A DNA stretch of 30,980 nucleotides. It comes from Dechloromonas sp. Lineage in GTDB: Bacteria > Pseudomonadota > Gammaproteobacteria > Burkholderiales > Rhodocyclaceae. Both the position numbers and the translations under genes were made by a program. The notes under the pieces are model-generated. The model saw only the letters and a program-made list of their open reading frames with translations, did not search any database and was not told the origin of the DNA. The stretch covers positions 1-30,980 of the forward strand of contig JAFLDQ010000025.1 in NCBI GenBank assembly GCA_017302355.1, given 5' to 3'. Positions 8,175-17,701 of this stretch are shown here, in pieces. The number at the start of each line of letters is the position of its first letter. Positions within the stretch are counted from its first letter, which is position 1.

Positions 8175-8495
8175 GGTAACGGCGCGAACTTTGAGAGCGA
8201 GGGCGCCAACATTTGCACTGCGCCCATCTGCAGTGCTTCAGTCTCGACCTTGTTATTGTAGAGCGTCGAGTTTGCATAAACCTTGACTTTTCACCGTGCC
8301 CTTGGTCAATTCGGCGGCTTTACTCGCCAAGCAATCCGCAGCTTTGCCTTTCGGTGTGCCGGACGAGGTCACATGGCTAGATTTGATAACAATCGGCTGT
8401 TGTCCGGTTTGTGCAAAGCTCGTGGCCTATGCTGTCAGGGCCGCCGCGATGATCGAAGCACTGGCCAGCTTCTTGGCAAAATTGATGACATTCAT
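8175..8495 (-). pseudogene. Truncated, frameshifted dctP-type TRAP transporter substrate-binding protein
   Basis: Read on the minus strand, an intact ribosome site (AGGAGA) precedes ATG 8495 and a signal peptide 'MNVINFAKKLASASIIAAAL'. A TAG stop at 8427-8429 follows after 22 codons. The same frame then continues with 'ATSFAQTGQQPIVIKSSHVT' and 'GTPKGKAADCLASKAAELTKG', typical of DctP proteins. Near 8288-8291 the frame shifts at a run of four T (minus strand A). The next frame continues the homology with 'VKVYANSTLYNNKVETEALQ' and 'MGAVQMLAPSLSKFAPLP'. Homology ends at about 8175, leaving roughly the first third of a protein of about 330 residues. No other dct genes are present. It is a decayed remnant with one nonsense codon, one frameshift and a 3' deletion. 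Confidence 0.85.
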
Positions 8496-8566
8496 GGATT
8501 GTCTCCTGTTGGCTGAAAATTGGTTTGCTGTTCTCAGGTTGTGCTTTCCAGAATCCTTCGAGCCCG

Positions 8567-8608
8567 GCCCCTGATCTCGAAGCTCAACGACCCGGTCGGG
8601 CGGGTGTC
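8567..8608 (-). pseudogene. Remnant of the nosH 3' end
   Basis: On the minus strand these 14 codons read DTRPTGSLSFEIRG. The intact NosH C-terminus, encoded at 13430-13471, reads DTCPTGSLSFEIKG. By direct comparison 37 of 42 bases agree, with 25 consecutive identical bases (8577-8601 against 13440-13464). The iron-sulfur Cys has become Arg, and no nosH homology continues on either side. It has the same orientation as nosH, so the two copies are direct repeats 4863 bp apart that flank nirS, the Crp-PilJ regulator and the pentapeptide gene. Confidence 0.85.
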
Positions 8609-8667
8609 GCCGTAAGGCCTTCCCGGGCACAGCCCGGCACATCTTTCTCGCGGGGAAAATCGCTTTC

Positions 8668-8681
8668 TTGTCAATGATCAA
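8668..8681. promoter_or_regulatory. Second, weaker FNR/DNR-like box upstream of nirS
   Basis: TTGTCAATGATCAA matches the FNR/DNR consensus at 8 of 10 positions. Its centre is 61 bp upstream of the centre of the perfect box that precedes nirS, close to six helical turns. It could act as an upstream class I site. Confidence 0.4.
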
Positions 8682-8728
8682 GTTCGTGTCCATACAGGAA
8701 CAACGCGGTCTCTGGCCTCTCTGGGCAT

Positions 8729-10538
<1,810 letters not shown>

Positions 10539-10562
10539 ATCGTTCAAGGGGTTCAGGCAAGA

Positions 10563-10591
10563 GGAAGGGGGGTCACGCCCCCTTCCCTTTT
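10563..10591 (+). terminator. Intrinsic terminator of nirS
   Basis: Bases 10563-10571 (GGAAGGGGG) pair with 10578-10586 over a 6-base loop, followed by C and TTTT. It lies 25 bp after the nirS stop and isolates nirS from the regulator gene downstream. Confidence 0.85.
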
Positions 10592-10729
10592 CCCTGGGGA
10601 GGCGCACATGGATTCCTGGCCTGTCATTCCGTCGACCGCGGGAAGTCCCTGCGGGCCGTCGGCGTGGCAAATGAAAGAGCGTTTCCTCGGTCTGTTCCTC
10701 GGCAAGGAGTGTCGCGAGGTTCGGCCAAA

Positions 10730-12217
10730 TTGAATGTCCCGATCAAGGAGCCGAGGTGGGCGCAGCGCCAGCTGTTGTCGCACAGCCCGCTGTTCTCCGG
10801 GTTGGCGCCGGCGCAGCTGGACGAGCTGGTCGGGGCGAGCCGCCTGCTTCAACTCGAGGCGCGTGAATGTCTGTTCCGCGCCGGCCAGTCGATCCGCGAA
10901 GCGCATTTGCTGGTCAGCGGTACGCTGAAGCGGTCGACGGTTCTGGCCGGCCAGAAGGAAAAGATCATCGAGCTGGTGCAGACCCAGCAAGTTCTCGGCC
11001 TGGGAGAACTGTTCGGCGCCAGTCGCTATGCCTGCTCTGCCGAGACGATCACTCCCTGCATTGTCATCGCCCTGGATCTCCGGAAGCTGCATGTCGTCAT
11101 TCGCCGGGATCTCGACCTGAGTTGGCGGATCATCCAGGCGCTGGCCCGGCGGCAGTGCGCCGTCGAATTCGACGTGACCGGCTACCACTACGGTCTGACG
11201 GGCACCCAACGCGTCCTCGACTACCTGATCGAACTGGCCGGCGGGTATCCCGGCCTGGCCGGCGAAAGCACCGTCACCCTGAATGCCAGCAAGAAGATCA
11301 TCGCTTCCCGAGTCGGCATGACGCCGGAAAGCTTCTCGCGAAGCCTGCGCCTGCTGAGTGACAGCGGCGTCATCGTCGTCGAGGGGCGCAATGTGCATAT
11401 CCAGAACGCCGCCTTGCTGGACACCGAAGTTGGCAACGCCCGGCAACGGCTCAGTTTTTTCCGCAGACCGGTAGCGGCCGAGGCCAGAGCCGGCAAGTCC
11501 GTGTCGTCCGGCGCCCTGATCAATCTCTGCGGTCGCCCACGGGTGCTGTCACAGCGCATGGCGATCGCCTGGGCGCTGATCGGTCAGGACATCACCCCGG
11601 CCAGGGCAGCGGTCAAATTGCGCCAGTTGAACACGCAATTCGAGCGGACGCTGGATCGCCTCAAAGGCATGAGCCTGCCCGACCCGCTCGCCGGCTGCCT
11701 GGCGGCCGTGAGCGATGTCTGGCCGCGCTATCGGCATGCCTTGTTCGGCGCCGCCCCGGCGATGGCCGGCGCGCCGCTGGTGCTCGAATTGAGCGAAGAG
11801 ATCCTGGAAGCCATCGACCACCTGGCTGGCGAGGCGGCAAGGCATGCCGCCGTGCCGGCAGCGCGCCAAGTGAATATTGCCGGCCGCAACCGCATGCTGA
11901 CGCAACGGATCGGCAAATTCTTCCTGTTTCGGGAATGGGGGGCATGCAGCGATGCCATGCTGGAACGGATGGGGGCTTCCTGGTGTGAATTCGACGTGAA
12001 CCTTGCCGAACTGAAGCGGAGCGGGGCGGGCGTTCCCGAACTGGCTGCCCAACTCAACGAGATCGGCGACGAGTGGAAAAAGTTCGAATGCATCTTGTTG
12101 CCGAATCTGGCCCACGCCAGCAGGAGCGGGCATGCGCTGGCGGCGGTCGCCCAAGGGGAGCGTCTGCTGCGCTATGTCGATACGACCGTCAAACTCTACG
12201 AGCGGCTGGCCAGATGA
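10730..12217 (+). CDS. Crp/Fnr-family regulator fused to two PilJ/NarX-type sensor repeats
   Basis: The product has 495 residues from TTG 10730 (GAGGT about 9 bases upstream); a GTG at 10664 in the same frame is an alternative. Residues about 15-130 are a cyclic-nucleotide-type beta-barrel ('LFRAGQSIREAHLLVSGTLKR'). Residues about 150-230 are a Crp-type winged helix ('GLTGTQRVLDYLIEL', 'KKIIASRVGMTPESFSRSLRLL'). Unusually, about 260 more residues follow, with two copies of the PilJ/NarX input module: 'LINLCGRPRVLSQRM' (about 262-276) and 'VNIAGRNRMLTQRIGKFF' (about 380-397). In NarX this motif (P-box) binds nitrate or nitrite. No N-terminal Cys cluster as in FNR is present and no membrane segment is seen, so the whole protein is probably cytoplasmic. 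Placed right behind nirS, it may tie nitrate or nitrite sensing to denitrification genes; that role is inference. Confidence 0.85.
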   Translation: MNVPIKEPRWAQRQLLSHSPLFSGLAPAQLDELVGASRLLQLEARECLFRAGQSIREAHLLVSGTLKRSTVLAGQKEKIIELVQTQQVLGLGELFGASRYACSAETITPCIVIALDLRKLHVVIRRDLDLSWRIIQALARRQCAVEFDVTGYHYGLTGTQRVLDYLIELAGGYPGLAGESTVTLNASKKIIASRVGMTPESFSRSLRLLSDSGVIVVEGRNVHIQNAALLDTEVGNARQRLSFFRRPVAAEARAGKSVSSGALINLCGRPRVLSQRMAIAWALIGQDITPARAAVKLRQLNTQFERTLDRLKGMSLPDPLAGCLAAVSDVWPRYRHALFGAAPAMAGAPLVLELSEEILEAIDHLAGEAARHAAVPAARQVNIAGRNRMLTQRIGKFFLFREWGACSDAMLERMGASWCEFDVNLAELKRSGAGVPELAAQLNEIGDEWKKFECILLPNLAHASRSGHALAAVAQGERLLRYVDTTVKLYERLAR

Positions 12218-12408
12218 CGAAGAGCCTTCTGTCTCCCGCTGCCGATCGCGGCCACCACCGGAACGCCGACGACGACGTTCGGGCCATAGCCGTGCGTGAA
12301 CGGCGATTGCTGGAGAATGGGCGGGCGTCCGGGCGGGGGCAGGGGCGCCGGACAGCAAAGCAGTTGTGGAACACGGGTTGAGCTTTGTCGGCGGAGGAGG
12401 CTCAACTC

Positions 12409-12480
12409 ATGCGAGCATGCCGCATGTCCGGAGGAATGCAGTCATCGACCACGGTCGGGATGGGGAGGAGAACGTCGTGA
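12409..12480 (+). CDS. Possible 23-codon leader peptide overlapping the pentapeptide gene start
   Basis: ATG 12409 is preceded by a strong GGAGGAGG (12393-12400) with suitable spacing. The frame runs 23 codons, rich in Met, Ser, Arg and Gly, and ends in TGA at 12478-12480. That stop overlaps the GTG start of the next gene (GTGA), a typical sign of translational coupling. The ribosome site lies in the loop of a 7-bp hairpin (GTTGAGC 12377-12383 with 12400-12406). No homologue is recognised, and a chance ORF cannot be ruled out. Confidence 0.4.
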   Translation: MRACRMSGGMQSSTTVGMGRRTS

Positions 12481-13247
12481 AGCCACGCACAGTCATCGCT
12501 TTTCTGTTGCCTTTGCCCATCGTCGTCCATGCGGCGGCCGATCTGCCGCCAGGGAACTGCGCCGCGCCGCAGGCGGCGACGGATCTCTCGCAGTGCGACT
12601 TCTCGCGCAAGAAGCTGGCGGGCAGGGACTTGCATGGCGCGCGCCTGGCGGGCGCCAAGCTGGAGAGCACCGATTTCAGCAGGGGCAATCTGTCCGGCGC
12701 CGATCTGCGTGGCAGCAATGCCAAATGGGCCAACTTCACCGGCGCCAACCTGGCCGGCGCGGATCTGCGCGATGCCGACCTGTTTCACGCGACCTTCGAC
12801 GAGGGCGACCTGAGCGAAGCGAATCTCGTCGGCGCCAACCTGTTCGGCGCGAACCTGATCAATACCAGGGCGCCACGGGCGGATTTTTCGGGAGCCTTCC
12901 TGAAGGATGTCCTGATGGAAGGCATCGACCTCTCGGGCGGCTCGATCCGCAACTGCTACGCGTTTCGCGGCGTGTTTTCCGGTGCGAAGCTGACAGGCGC
13001 CGATTTGTCCGGAGCCGACCTGACCGGCGCCGCCATGGAGCAGGTCGACTTCACCAGTGCAAAGCTCTGGGAGACGCGACTCAAGGGCGCCACCTTGCGC
13101 CAGGCAGTCTTTTTCAAGGCCGACATGCAGGGCGCCGACCTGGCCAATGCCGATGTCTGGAACGCCAGTTTCGACAAGGCGCTCAACCTGTCCGGCTCGG
13201 TGCAGGAGGCACTGGTGGAACCCTTTGTCGCCAGGGACCGCAGGTAG
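12477..13247 (+). CDS. Secreted pentapeptide-repeat protein
   Basis: The product has 256 residues. GTG 12477 was chosen because GGGGAGGAG precedes it and a signal peptide (about 1-20, 'VIAFLLPLPIVVHAAA') starts there. After two Cys (in 'GNCAAPQAATDLSQCDF') come about 35 tandem pentapeptides of the A(D/N)Lxx type, for example 'ADLRGSNAKWANFTGANLAG' and 'ANLVGANLFGANL'. These should fold as a right-handed quadrilateral beta-helix. Such proteins act as DNA mimics or scaffolds in the cytoplasm; exported ones are poorly understood. It follows the Crp-PilJ gene by 259 bp and converges on nosH. No catalytic residues can be pointed out, and the function is unknown. Confidence 0.85.
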   Translation: MKPRTVIAFLLPLPIVVHAAADLPPGNCAAPQAATDLSQCDFSRKKLAGRDLHGARLAGAKLESTDFSRGNLSGADLRGSNAKWANFTGANLAGADLRDADLFHATFDEGDLSEANLVGANLFGANLINTRAPRADFSGAFLKDVLMEGIDLSGGSIRNCYAFRGVFSGAKLTGADLSGADLTGAAMEQVDFTSAKLWETRLKGATLRQAVFFKADMQGADLANADVWNASFDKALNLSGSVQEALVEPFVARDRR

Positions 13248-13380
13248 CGGCCGCCGCTTCGCGGTTCCGAAATGAAGGCGCCACTCTGGGCGGGAAAAAC
13301 AGTGGCGAATTCCGCCCTTGCCCGCCAGCGACCGATCGCGCCGTCGATGCCGGAGCAGGCAACCGGAATGCTTGCGGTCG

Positions 13381-13408
13381 ACGGCCAGAAACGGCCAGAA
13401 ACGGCCAG
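13381..13408. repeat. Three tandem 10-bp repeats after nosH
   Basis: ACGGCCAGAA is repeated three times (last copy ACGGCCAG-GA), ending 3-4 bases from the nosH stop, in the 164-bp convergent gap between the pentapeptide gene and nosH. It is possibly a slippage product. No clear terminator hairpin with T-run was seen in this gap. Confidence 0.8.
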
Positions 13409-13411
13409 GAA

Positions 13412-14389
13412 TCAGGCGATCTTCGACAGCCCCTTGATTTCGAAGCTCAACGACCCGGTCGGGCAGGTATCGACGCACAGGCCGCAGCGCGTGCAGTCGG
13501 GGCCGAGGGGCACTTCGGTCTCGACGGCGCGGCCCTTGATGACCGTATCGAGCACGTGCGGCACGAGACAGACCTTGCGGCAGTCGCCCTCGTGGAAGCA
13601 TTCGGCGAGCTTGTACTTGATGCGCACCGGCGAAATGATGCCGACGACGCCGTAGGTGAGGCCGATCGGACAGGCATAGCGGCACCAGGCGCGGCGCGAG
13701 AAGAAGACCTCGAAGACGAGCAGCGCCAGCACCCAGAGGAGCGCCAGCCCCGGCCCGTAGATCAGCGCCCGCGACACGATGCCGGTCGGCGAGATGGCCT
13801 CGAAGACGGTGTAGCCGGTGGCCAGGGCTAGCAGCGCGAAGATGACCCAGAACACTGCACGCAGGCGGCGGTCGATGGTCTGGTCGGTGACCAGCCGTTT
13901 CTTCGCGAGGAAGAGGTGGATCTTCTCGGCCCACTCGGCGAGCAGGTGATAGGGGCAGACCCAGGAGCAGAAGGTGCGGCCGCCGAGCAGCGCCCACAAC
14001 ACCAGCACGGTGCCCGTGCCGATGATGAGGTTGTTGATGATGTGCTTGTGGGCGAGCATCACCTGCAGCGCCGAGTTGAGGTCGATCAGGTGGAAGCCGA
14101 CGAAGCGCGAGGCGGTGAGGGCGCCTTCGAGGATCTGGATGTCGAGGAAGAAGGAGAAGGTGAACAGCAGGTTGGCGACGATCAGCGTGATCCAGCGCCG
14201 GTTGCGCCAGGTGGGCTTGCGCTCGGCGTGCGCCCGGGCATGCAGCTTCTCGGCGATCAGGTCGCGATTGCCTTTCTTGTAGAAATGGATGGCCTGCGCT
14301 GCCGGGGCGATCTCCGCCGGCTTGCTCGGCTCGGCGCCGAACATGACCTTGATCTGATCGAAAAAGCGCCTTTTCAGAAGTTGGCTCAT
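13412..14389 (-). CDS. nosH: NosH, membrane-bound polyferredoxin (NapH-like) of the nos electron pathway
   Basis: The product has 325 residues from ATG 14389, preceded by AGGAAAT and CGAGG; longer in-frame starts run into nosG. Four to five membrane segments ('RRWITLIVANLLFTFSFFLDIQI', 'NLIIGTGTVLVLWALLG', 'VFWVIFALLALATGYTVF', 'LALLWVLALLVFEVFF') are joined by the cytoplasmic motifs CSWVCP and CRYACP. Two C-terminal 4Fe-4S clusters follow (CFHEGDCRKVC; CTRCGLCVDTCP). It matches NapH/NosH quinol dehydrogenase subunits, thought to pass electrons from menaquinol or quinol through NosG to the periplasmic side. It is the last gene of the nosZ-to-nosH run. A short 3' copy of it lies at 8567-8608. 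Confidence 0.93.
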   Translation of the reverse strand: MSQLLKRRFFDQIKVMFGAEPSKPAEIAPAAQAIHFYKKGNRDLIAEKLHARAHAERKPTWRNRRWITLIVANLLFTFSFFLDIQILEGALTASRFVGFHLIDLNSALQVMLAHKHIINNLIIGTGTVLVLWALLGGRTFCSWVCPYHLLAEWAEKIHLFLAKKRLVTDQTIDRRLRAVFWVIFALLALATGYTVFEAISPTGIVSRALIYGPGLALLWVLALLVFEVFFSRRAWCRYACPIGLTYGVVGIISPVRIKYKLAECFHEGDCRKVCLVPHVLDTVIKGRAVETEVPLGPDCTRCGLCVDTCPTGSLSFEIKGLSKIA

Positions 14390-14408
14390 CCTCGCGGATT
14401 TCCTTTGG

Positions 14409-15260
14409 TCATGTCTTCCAGACCTCTCTGGGTTGAATACTGATGGCGGTGGGTTCCACCGGGCACACCATTTCGCAGACGCCGCAGCCGACACAGGGTT
14501 CATGGACGACAGGCGACTTGCGCTTGCTGCCGTCGGGGGCGAAGACCGTCTCGATCGAGATGGCGCCCTTGAGCGGACACTCGCGGACGCAGAGATCGCA
14601 CTCGGCGATGTCGTAGGGGTGGTCGGCGATCCGGATCGGCTTCCAGCGGTCGACGTCCATGTAACGCATGGTTCCCTTGAAGTCGGGGCCGCGCGTCTGT
14701 CCCTTGAAGCCCTTGCCCTGGATGGCCAGGCAGGCCTCGGGGCGGGTCAGGCGCGCGACGCCCATGCGCTCGCCGAGGTTGAGCGTCGGCTCGGGATCCT
14801 TCGCCTTGGCCAGGAGGATCGGCTTTGCCGCCAGCGCCGCGCCCACCCGCACGCCGAGGATTTCCGGCTTGTGGTAGGTGAGCGTGCCGGTCGGGCAGGC
14901 GAGGACGCACTGCACGGCGTCGCAGGAAAAGTCGCAGGCCTGCTGGCGGGCATCGATGTACGGCGTGCCGACGCCCATGCCGTCGATCAGGTCGGCCAGC
15001 TTGATCGCCTGGACCGGGCAGACCTGGACGCACTGGCCGCACTTGATGCAACTCGCGAGGAAATCCTGTTCGTCGAGGGCGCCGGGCGGGCGCAGGCGCT
15101 TTCTCTGCGAATAGATCAGCGGCAGAAAGCCGGAAAGCGCCGCTCCGAGCACGCCGCCGGTGAGCAGGACGGTGCGCAGAAAGCGGCGGCGGTTGGTCTG
15201 CCGCTTGGCCTTGGACAGGGGCGGTGTCGGCGCGGCGGGCTTGCGATCGTCGTCGCTCAT
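14409..15260 (-). CDS. nosG: NosG, periplasmic iron-sulfur protein (NapG-like)
   Basis: The product has 283 residues. A twin-arginine signal (NRRRFLRTVLLTGGVLGAAL, about residues 24-43) marks Tat export of a cofactor-bearing protein. Four 4Fe-4S ferredoxin motifs are visible: CIKCGQCVQVCP, CDFSCDAVQCVLACP, CDLCVRECP and CVGCGVCEMVCP. NosG pairs with NosH in a quinol dehydrogenase that feeds N2O reduction in clade II organisms. Its ATG overlaps the nosD stop (ATGA), and its stop lies 19 bp before nosH. The call is firm; NapG is the nearest paralogue, but the position between nosD and nosH settles it. Confidence 0.95.
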   Translation of the reverse strand: MSDDDRKPAAPTPPLSKAKRQTNRRRFLRTVLLTGGVLGAALSGFLPLIYSQRKRLRPPGALDEQDFLASCIKCGQCVQVCPVQAIKLADLIDGMGVGTPYIDARQQACDFSCDAVQCVLACPTGTLTYHKPEILGVRVGAALAAKPILLAKAKDPEPTLNLGERMGVARLTRPEACLAIQGKGFKGQTRGPDFKGTMRYMDVDRWKPIRIADHPYDIAECDLCVRECPLKGAISIETVFAPDGSKRKSPVVHEPCVGCGVCEMVCPVEPTAISIQPREVWKT

Positions 15261-16621
15261 GATTGCGCTGTCCTCCGGGGCTTGAGGAAGCGTGGCTTTT
15301 CGTCACGCAGGATCAGGTCGGGGTTGGAAAACGGGGCCAGACGCTCGAGGAAATCGAGCAGTTCCATGACCGGCGAGTTGCGGAAGAAACGGGCGACGGG
15401 CATCTCGATCCAGATCTGGTCGGCGTACGAATAGAGCTCGTGCGTGCGATCGCCGATGCCGTCGCTGTCGCGGTCGAAGCCCTGGTAGTCGTCCCAGTAA
15501 TTGCCGCGCCAGGTGTTCCTCGCGTTGTTGTCGTTGTCACCGTGGCCGCCGTAGCTGACCTGGGTCAGGTTCCCCTCGAAGACGTTGTCGACCATGTTGT
15601 TGCCGCCGGTCTCGCTGTTGAACATGATGCCGATGCCGTTGTAGGCGAAGCGGTTGCCGCGCACCTCGATGGTGCTGTCGGGCTGGAACGGCGAGAGATC
15701 GGAGCCGATGCCGATGCCGCAATAGATGATCTCGTTGTTCTCGATGAGGGTGCCGGAGGCTTCCTTGAAACCGATGCCCATGCCGGTGGCGCCGGTCGCG
15801 TGCGAAATGATGTTGTCGCGCGCGACACCGCCCTCGGTGTACATGAAATAGATGCCGACCGCGTTGTCGTAGAACTGGTTGCCGGCGAGGACATTGTCGT
15901 TGGCGAACATGAAATGGATCGAGTAGCGGCTGCGCCGGCCGATATTCTCGCGAAAGATGTTCTTGTGCGCGTACCAGGCGACCATGTCGCGCGAGTCGAT
16001 GATTTCGTTCTTCTCGATCAGGTTGTTGTTGCTGTACCACAAGCGCAGGCCATCGCCGCGTACCCCGAGTTCGAAGTCCTTGGACTGGATCCGGTTGCCG
16101 CGCACCGTACTGTCGTTGACCTGCTTGAGGTCGATGCCGAACAGGCAGTTGTCGACGACGTTGTCCTCGATCAGGTTGTTGTGGCCGCGGACATCGAGGC
16201 AGGAATCGTCGGTGTCGTGCGAGTCGCCGGAACCGGTCAGGTGAAGGCCGCGGATGACCGAGTCGCTGGCATTCAGGACCATGACGGTGCCCCTGTCACC
16301 GGCATCGACGGTCACCTTGCCGCCGCCGTCGATGGTCAGCGGCCTGTTGATGGTGACCGGGCCGGCGTAGGCGCCGGGCGGGGGCTTCAGCACACTGCCG
16401 GCTGGCGCCTTGTCGACCAGATCCTGGAGCGGCTTCAGGCCGTGGATTCGCTTGTCGCGCTCCATCAGCATGAACGTCGGTTTTGGACGGTCGATGGTGA
16501 CCCGGGGAGCGGTACTCAGGTCGGCAGTGGCGCCCAGTTGCTGCTCGGTGTTGCCGGTCGATATGGCGAGGATGGAGGCCAGGGCGACTCCCGCCCTGGC
16601 AAAGGCGTTGAGCGGCGGCAC
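15257..16621 (-). CDS. nosD: NosD, periplasmic copper-handling beta-helix protein
   Basis: The product has 454 residues. The start is GTG 16621, five bases past the nosB stop; no ATG is available before the signal peptide (about 1-30, 'ARAGVALASILAIST'). The body consists of CASH/NosD-type parallel beta-helix repeats, visible as recurrent 'NNLIEDNVV', 'STVRGNRI', 'NNLIEKNEI', 'GTLIENNEI' units. The conserved 'NYWDDYQGFDRDSDGIGD' loop lies near the C-terminus. NosD binds the NosFY transporter and NosL and delivers copper and/or sulfur for CuZ assembly. The stop overlaps the nosG start (ATGA), so the genes are coupled. Confidence 0.95.
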   Translation of the reverse strand: MPPLNAFARAGVALASILAISTGNTEQQLGATADLSTAPRVTIDRPKPTFMLMERDKRIHGLKPLQDLVDKAPAGSVLKPPPGAYAGPVTINRPLTIDGGGKVTVDAGDRGTVMVLNASDSVIRGLHLTGSGDSHDTDDSCLDVRGHNNLIEDNVVDNCLFGIDLKQVNDSTVRGNRIQSKDFELGVRGDGLRLWYSNNNLIEKNEIIDSRDMVAWYAHKNIFRENIGRRSRYSIHFMFANDNVLAGNQFYDNAVGIYFMYTEGGVARDNIISHATGATGMGIGFKEASGTLIENNEIIYCGIGIGSDLSPFQPDSTIEVRGNRFAYNGIGIMFNSETGGNNMVDNVFEGNLTQVSYGGHGDNDNNARNTWRGNYWDDYQGFDRDSDGIGDRTHELYSYADQIWIEMPVARFFRNSPVMELLDFLERLAPFSNPDLILRDEKPRFLKPRRTAQS

Positions 16622-16626
16622 GGAAA

Positions 16627-17601
16627 TTACTCGGCCCGGCCTTCGCGCAGTTGTTTGCGGCGGATCAGGAGCGCCAGCATCATGCAGACGAAGATCACCA
16701 GCAGCAGGGCGTAGCCCCAGTAGGGATAGGAGAAGGTCGAGAACTGCGCGACCTTGCCTTCGCCAAAGACCGTGGGCATGAAGGGCTTGACGGTGAAGGC
16801 GCCCCACGGGTGCAGGTTGTGGCCGAAGAACCACAGCCAGCCGGCGTAGGTGATGACGAAGAAGAGGGGCAGCAGGGCCGGCACCAGGGCGAGCAGGAGC
16901 TGGAAGGAGCGGATTCTGGCGACGCCGGCGACGACGATGGCCATGACGGCGATCAGGCCGGCGATGACCAGCTTCGAGATGCTCGTGACGTTGTCGCCCC
17001 AGACCTTGATCTTGTCCGGCTCCTTGAAGAAGGTGCCGGCTTCCTTGACGTAGCTGTCGACATGGCTGGCCAGGTGGCCGAGGACGAACTGGTCGACGAT
17101 CATCCACGCGGCGACGGCGATGAAGCCTGCGGTCAACACCGCCAGACGGGCCTTTTTCGCGGTGACGGCGAAGCCGATCATCATCACCGCGAAGAAACCG
17201 AAGAAGAACTTGGCCAGCGGCTTTTCGACCGGAGCGCCGGTGGCGATGGGGAACATGCCGACGTAATGGTTGATGGTGTTCATTTCGTGGACGCAATCCA
17301 GCCCCTCGGCGCCCTTGTCGACGTCTTTCTTGGCGTCGGTGATCGGGTTGTAGCGCTCATCGTCGTGCGCCAGGTCCTTCTGGATGATCTCGCTGGCCAT
17401 GCGCGAGCCCTTGCCTGCCGCCTTGCAGCCGTTATAGACGCCATCGAAATGAAAATGGATGCGGATGCCGTCGGGGAAGGCATCGGGCGGATAGTTCGGG
17501 GCGGTGAGGGAAACCCACCAGATCGGGGCAAAGTAGGCGGCGACCAGGCAGACAAGAGAGATCAGGGTCAGGCCGCCAATGATTCTGTTCTGTTTCTCCA
17601 T
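16627..17601 (-). CDS. nosB: NosB, integral membrane protein typical of clade II nos clusters
   Basis: The product has 324 residues with an N-terminal membrane anchor ('GGLTLISLVCLVAAYFAPIW'). A periplasmic loop of about 90 residues follows, containing 'YPPDAFPDGIRIHFHFDGVYNG' motif pieces and two Cys. About five further membrane segments run to the C-terminus. It fits NosB, found only next to Sec-exported NosZ (Wolinella, Dechloromonas, Anaeromyxobacter). NosB is needed for N2O respiration and is presumed to take part in electron transfer or NosZ assembly; the mechanism is unknown. It lies between the dihaem cytochrome gene and nosD in the same operon. Confidence 0.9.
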   Translation of the reverse strand: MEKQNRIIGGLTLISLVCLVAAYFAPIWWVSLTAPNYPPDAFPDGIRIHFHFDGVYNGCKAAGKGSRMASEIIQKDLAHDDERYNPITDAKKDVDKGAEGLDCVHEMNTINHYVGMFPIATGAPVEKPLAKFFFGFFAVMMIGFAVTAKKARLAVLTAGFIAVAAWMIVDQFVLGHLASHVDSYVKEAGTFFKEPDKIKVWGDNVTSISKLVIAGLIAVMAIVVAGVARIRSFQLLLALVPALLPLFFVITYAGWLWFFGHNLHPWGAFTVKPFMPTVFGEGKVAQFSTFSYPYWGYALLLVIFVCMMLALLIRRKQLREGRAE

Positions 17602-17658
17602 GTCGCTGTTCTCTAAGTTCTCTATCGTGTCATGCCCGGTGAGCGGCCGGGTGGGGAA

Positions 17659-17681
17659 GCTGCCCGTCGCCGACGGGCAGC
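17659..17681 (-). other. Stable intercistronic hairpin between the dihaem cytochrome gene and nosB
   Basis: Bases 17659-17668 (GCTGCCCGTC) pair with 17672-17681 with a 3-base loop. On the minus strand no T-run follows, so it is more likely an RNA stability or processing element in the nos transcript than a terminator. Confidence 0.6.
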
Positions 17682-17701
17682 GGCACTCGCCAGGTGCTGT
17701 G

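Noticed and set aside
8296..8574. 92-codon plus-strand ORF in the nirS upstream region
   Set aside because: It is the antisense of the dctP remnant, which carries the protein similarity.
8623..8637. Hairpin CCGGGC-ACA-GCCCGG as a terminator
   Set aside because: The stem has only 6 bp and no T-run follows on either strand.
13381..13408. Repeat array considered as a CRISPR seed
   Set aside because: The units are 10 bp, contiguous and without spacers.
12296..13831. 511-codon frame overlapping the pentapeptide gene and running antisense to nosH
   Set aside because: It crosses two convergent genes with clear products; its translation is Arg/Gly-rich low complexity.
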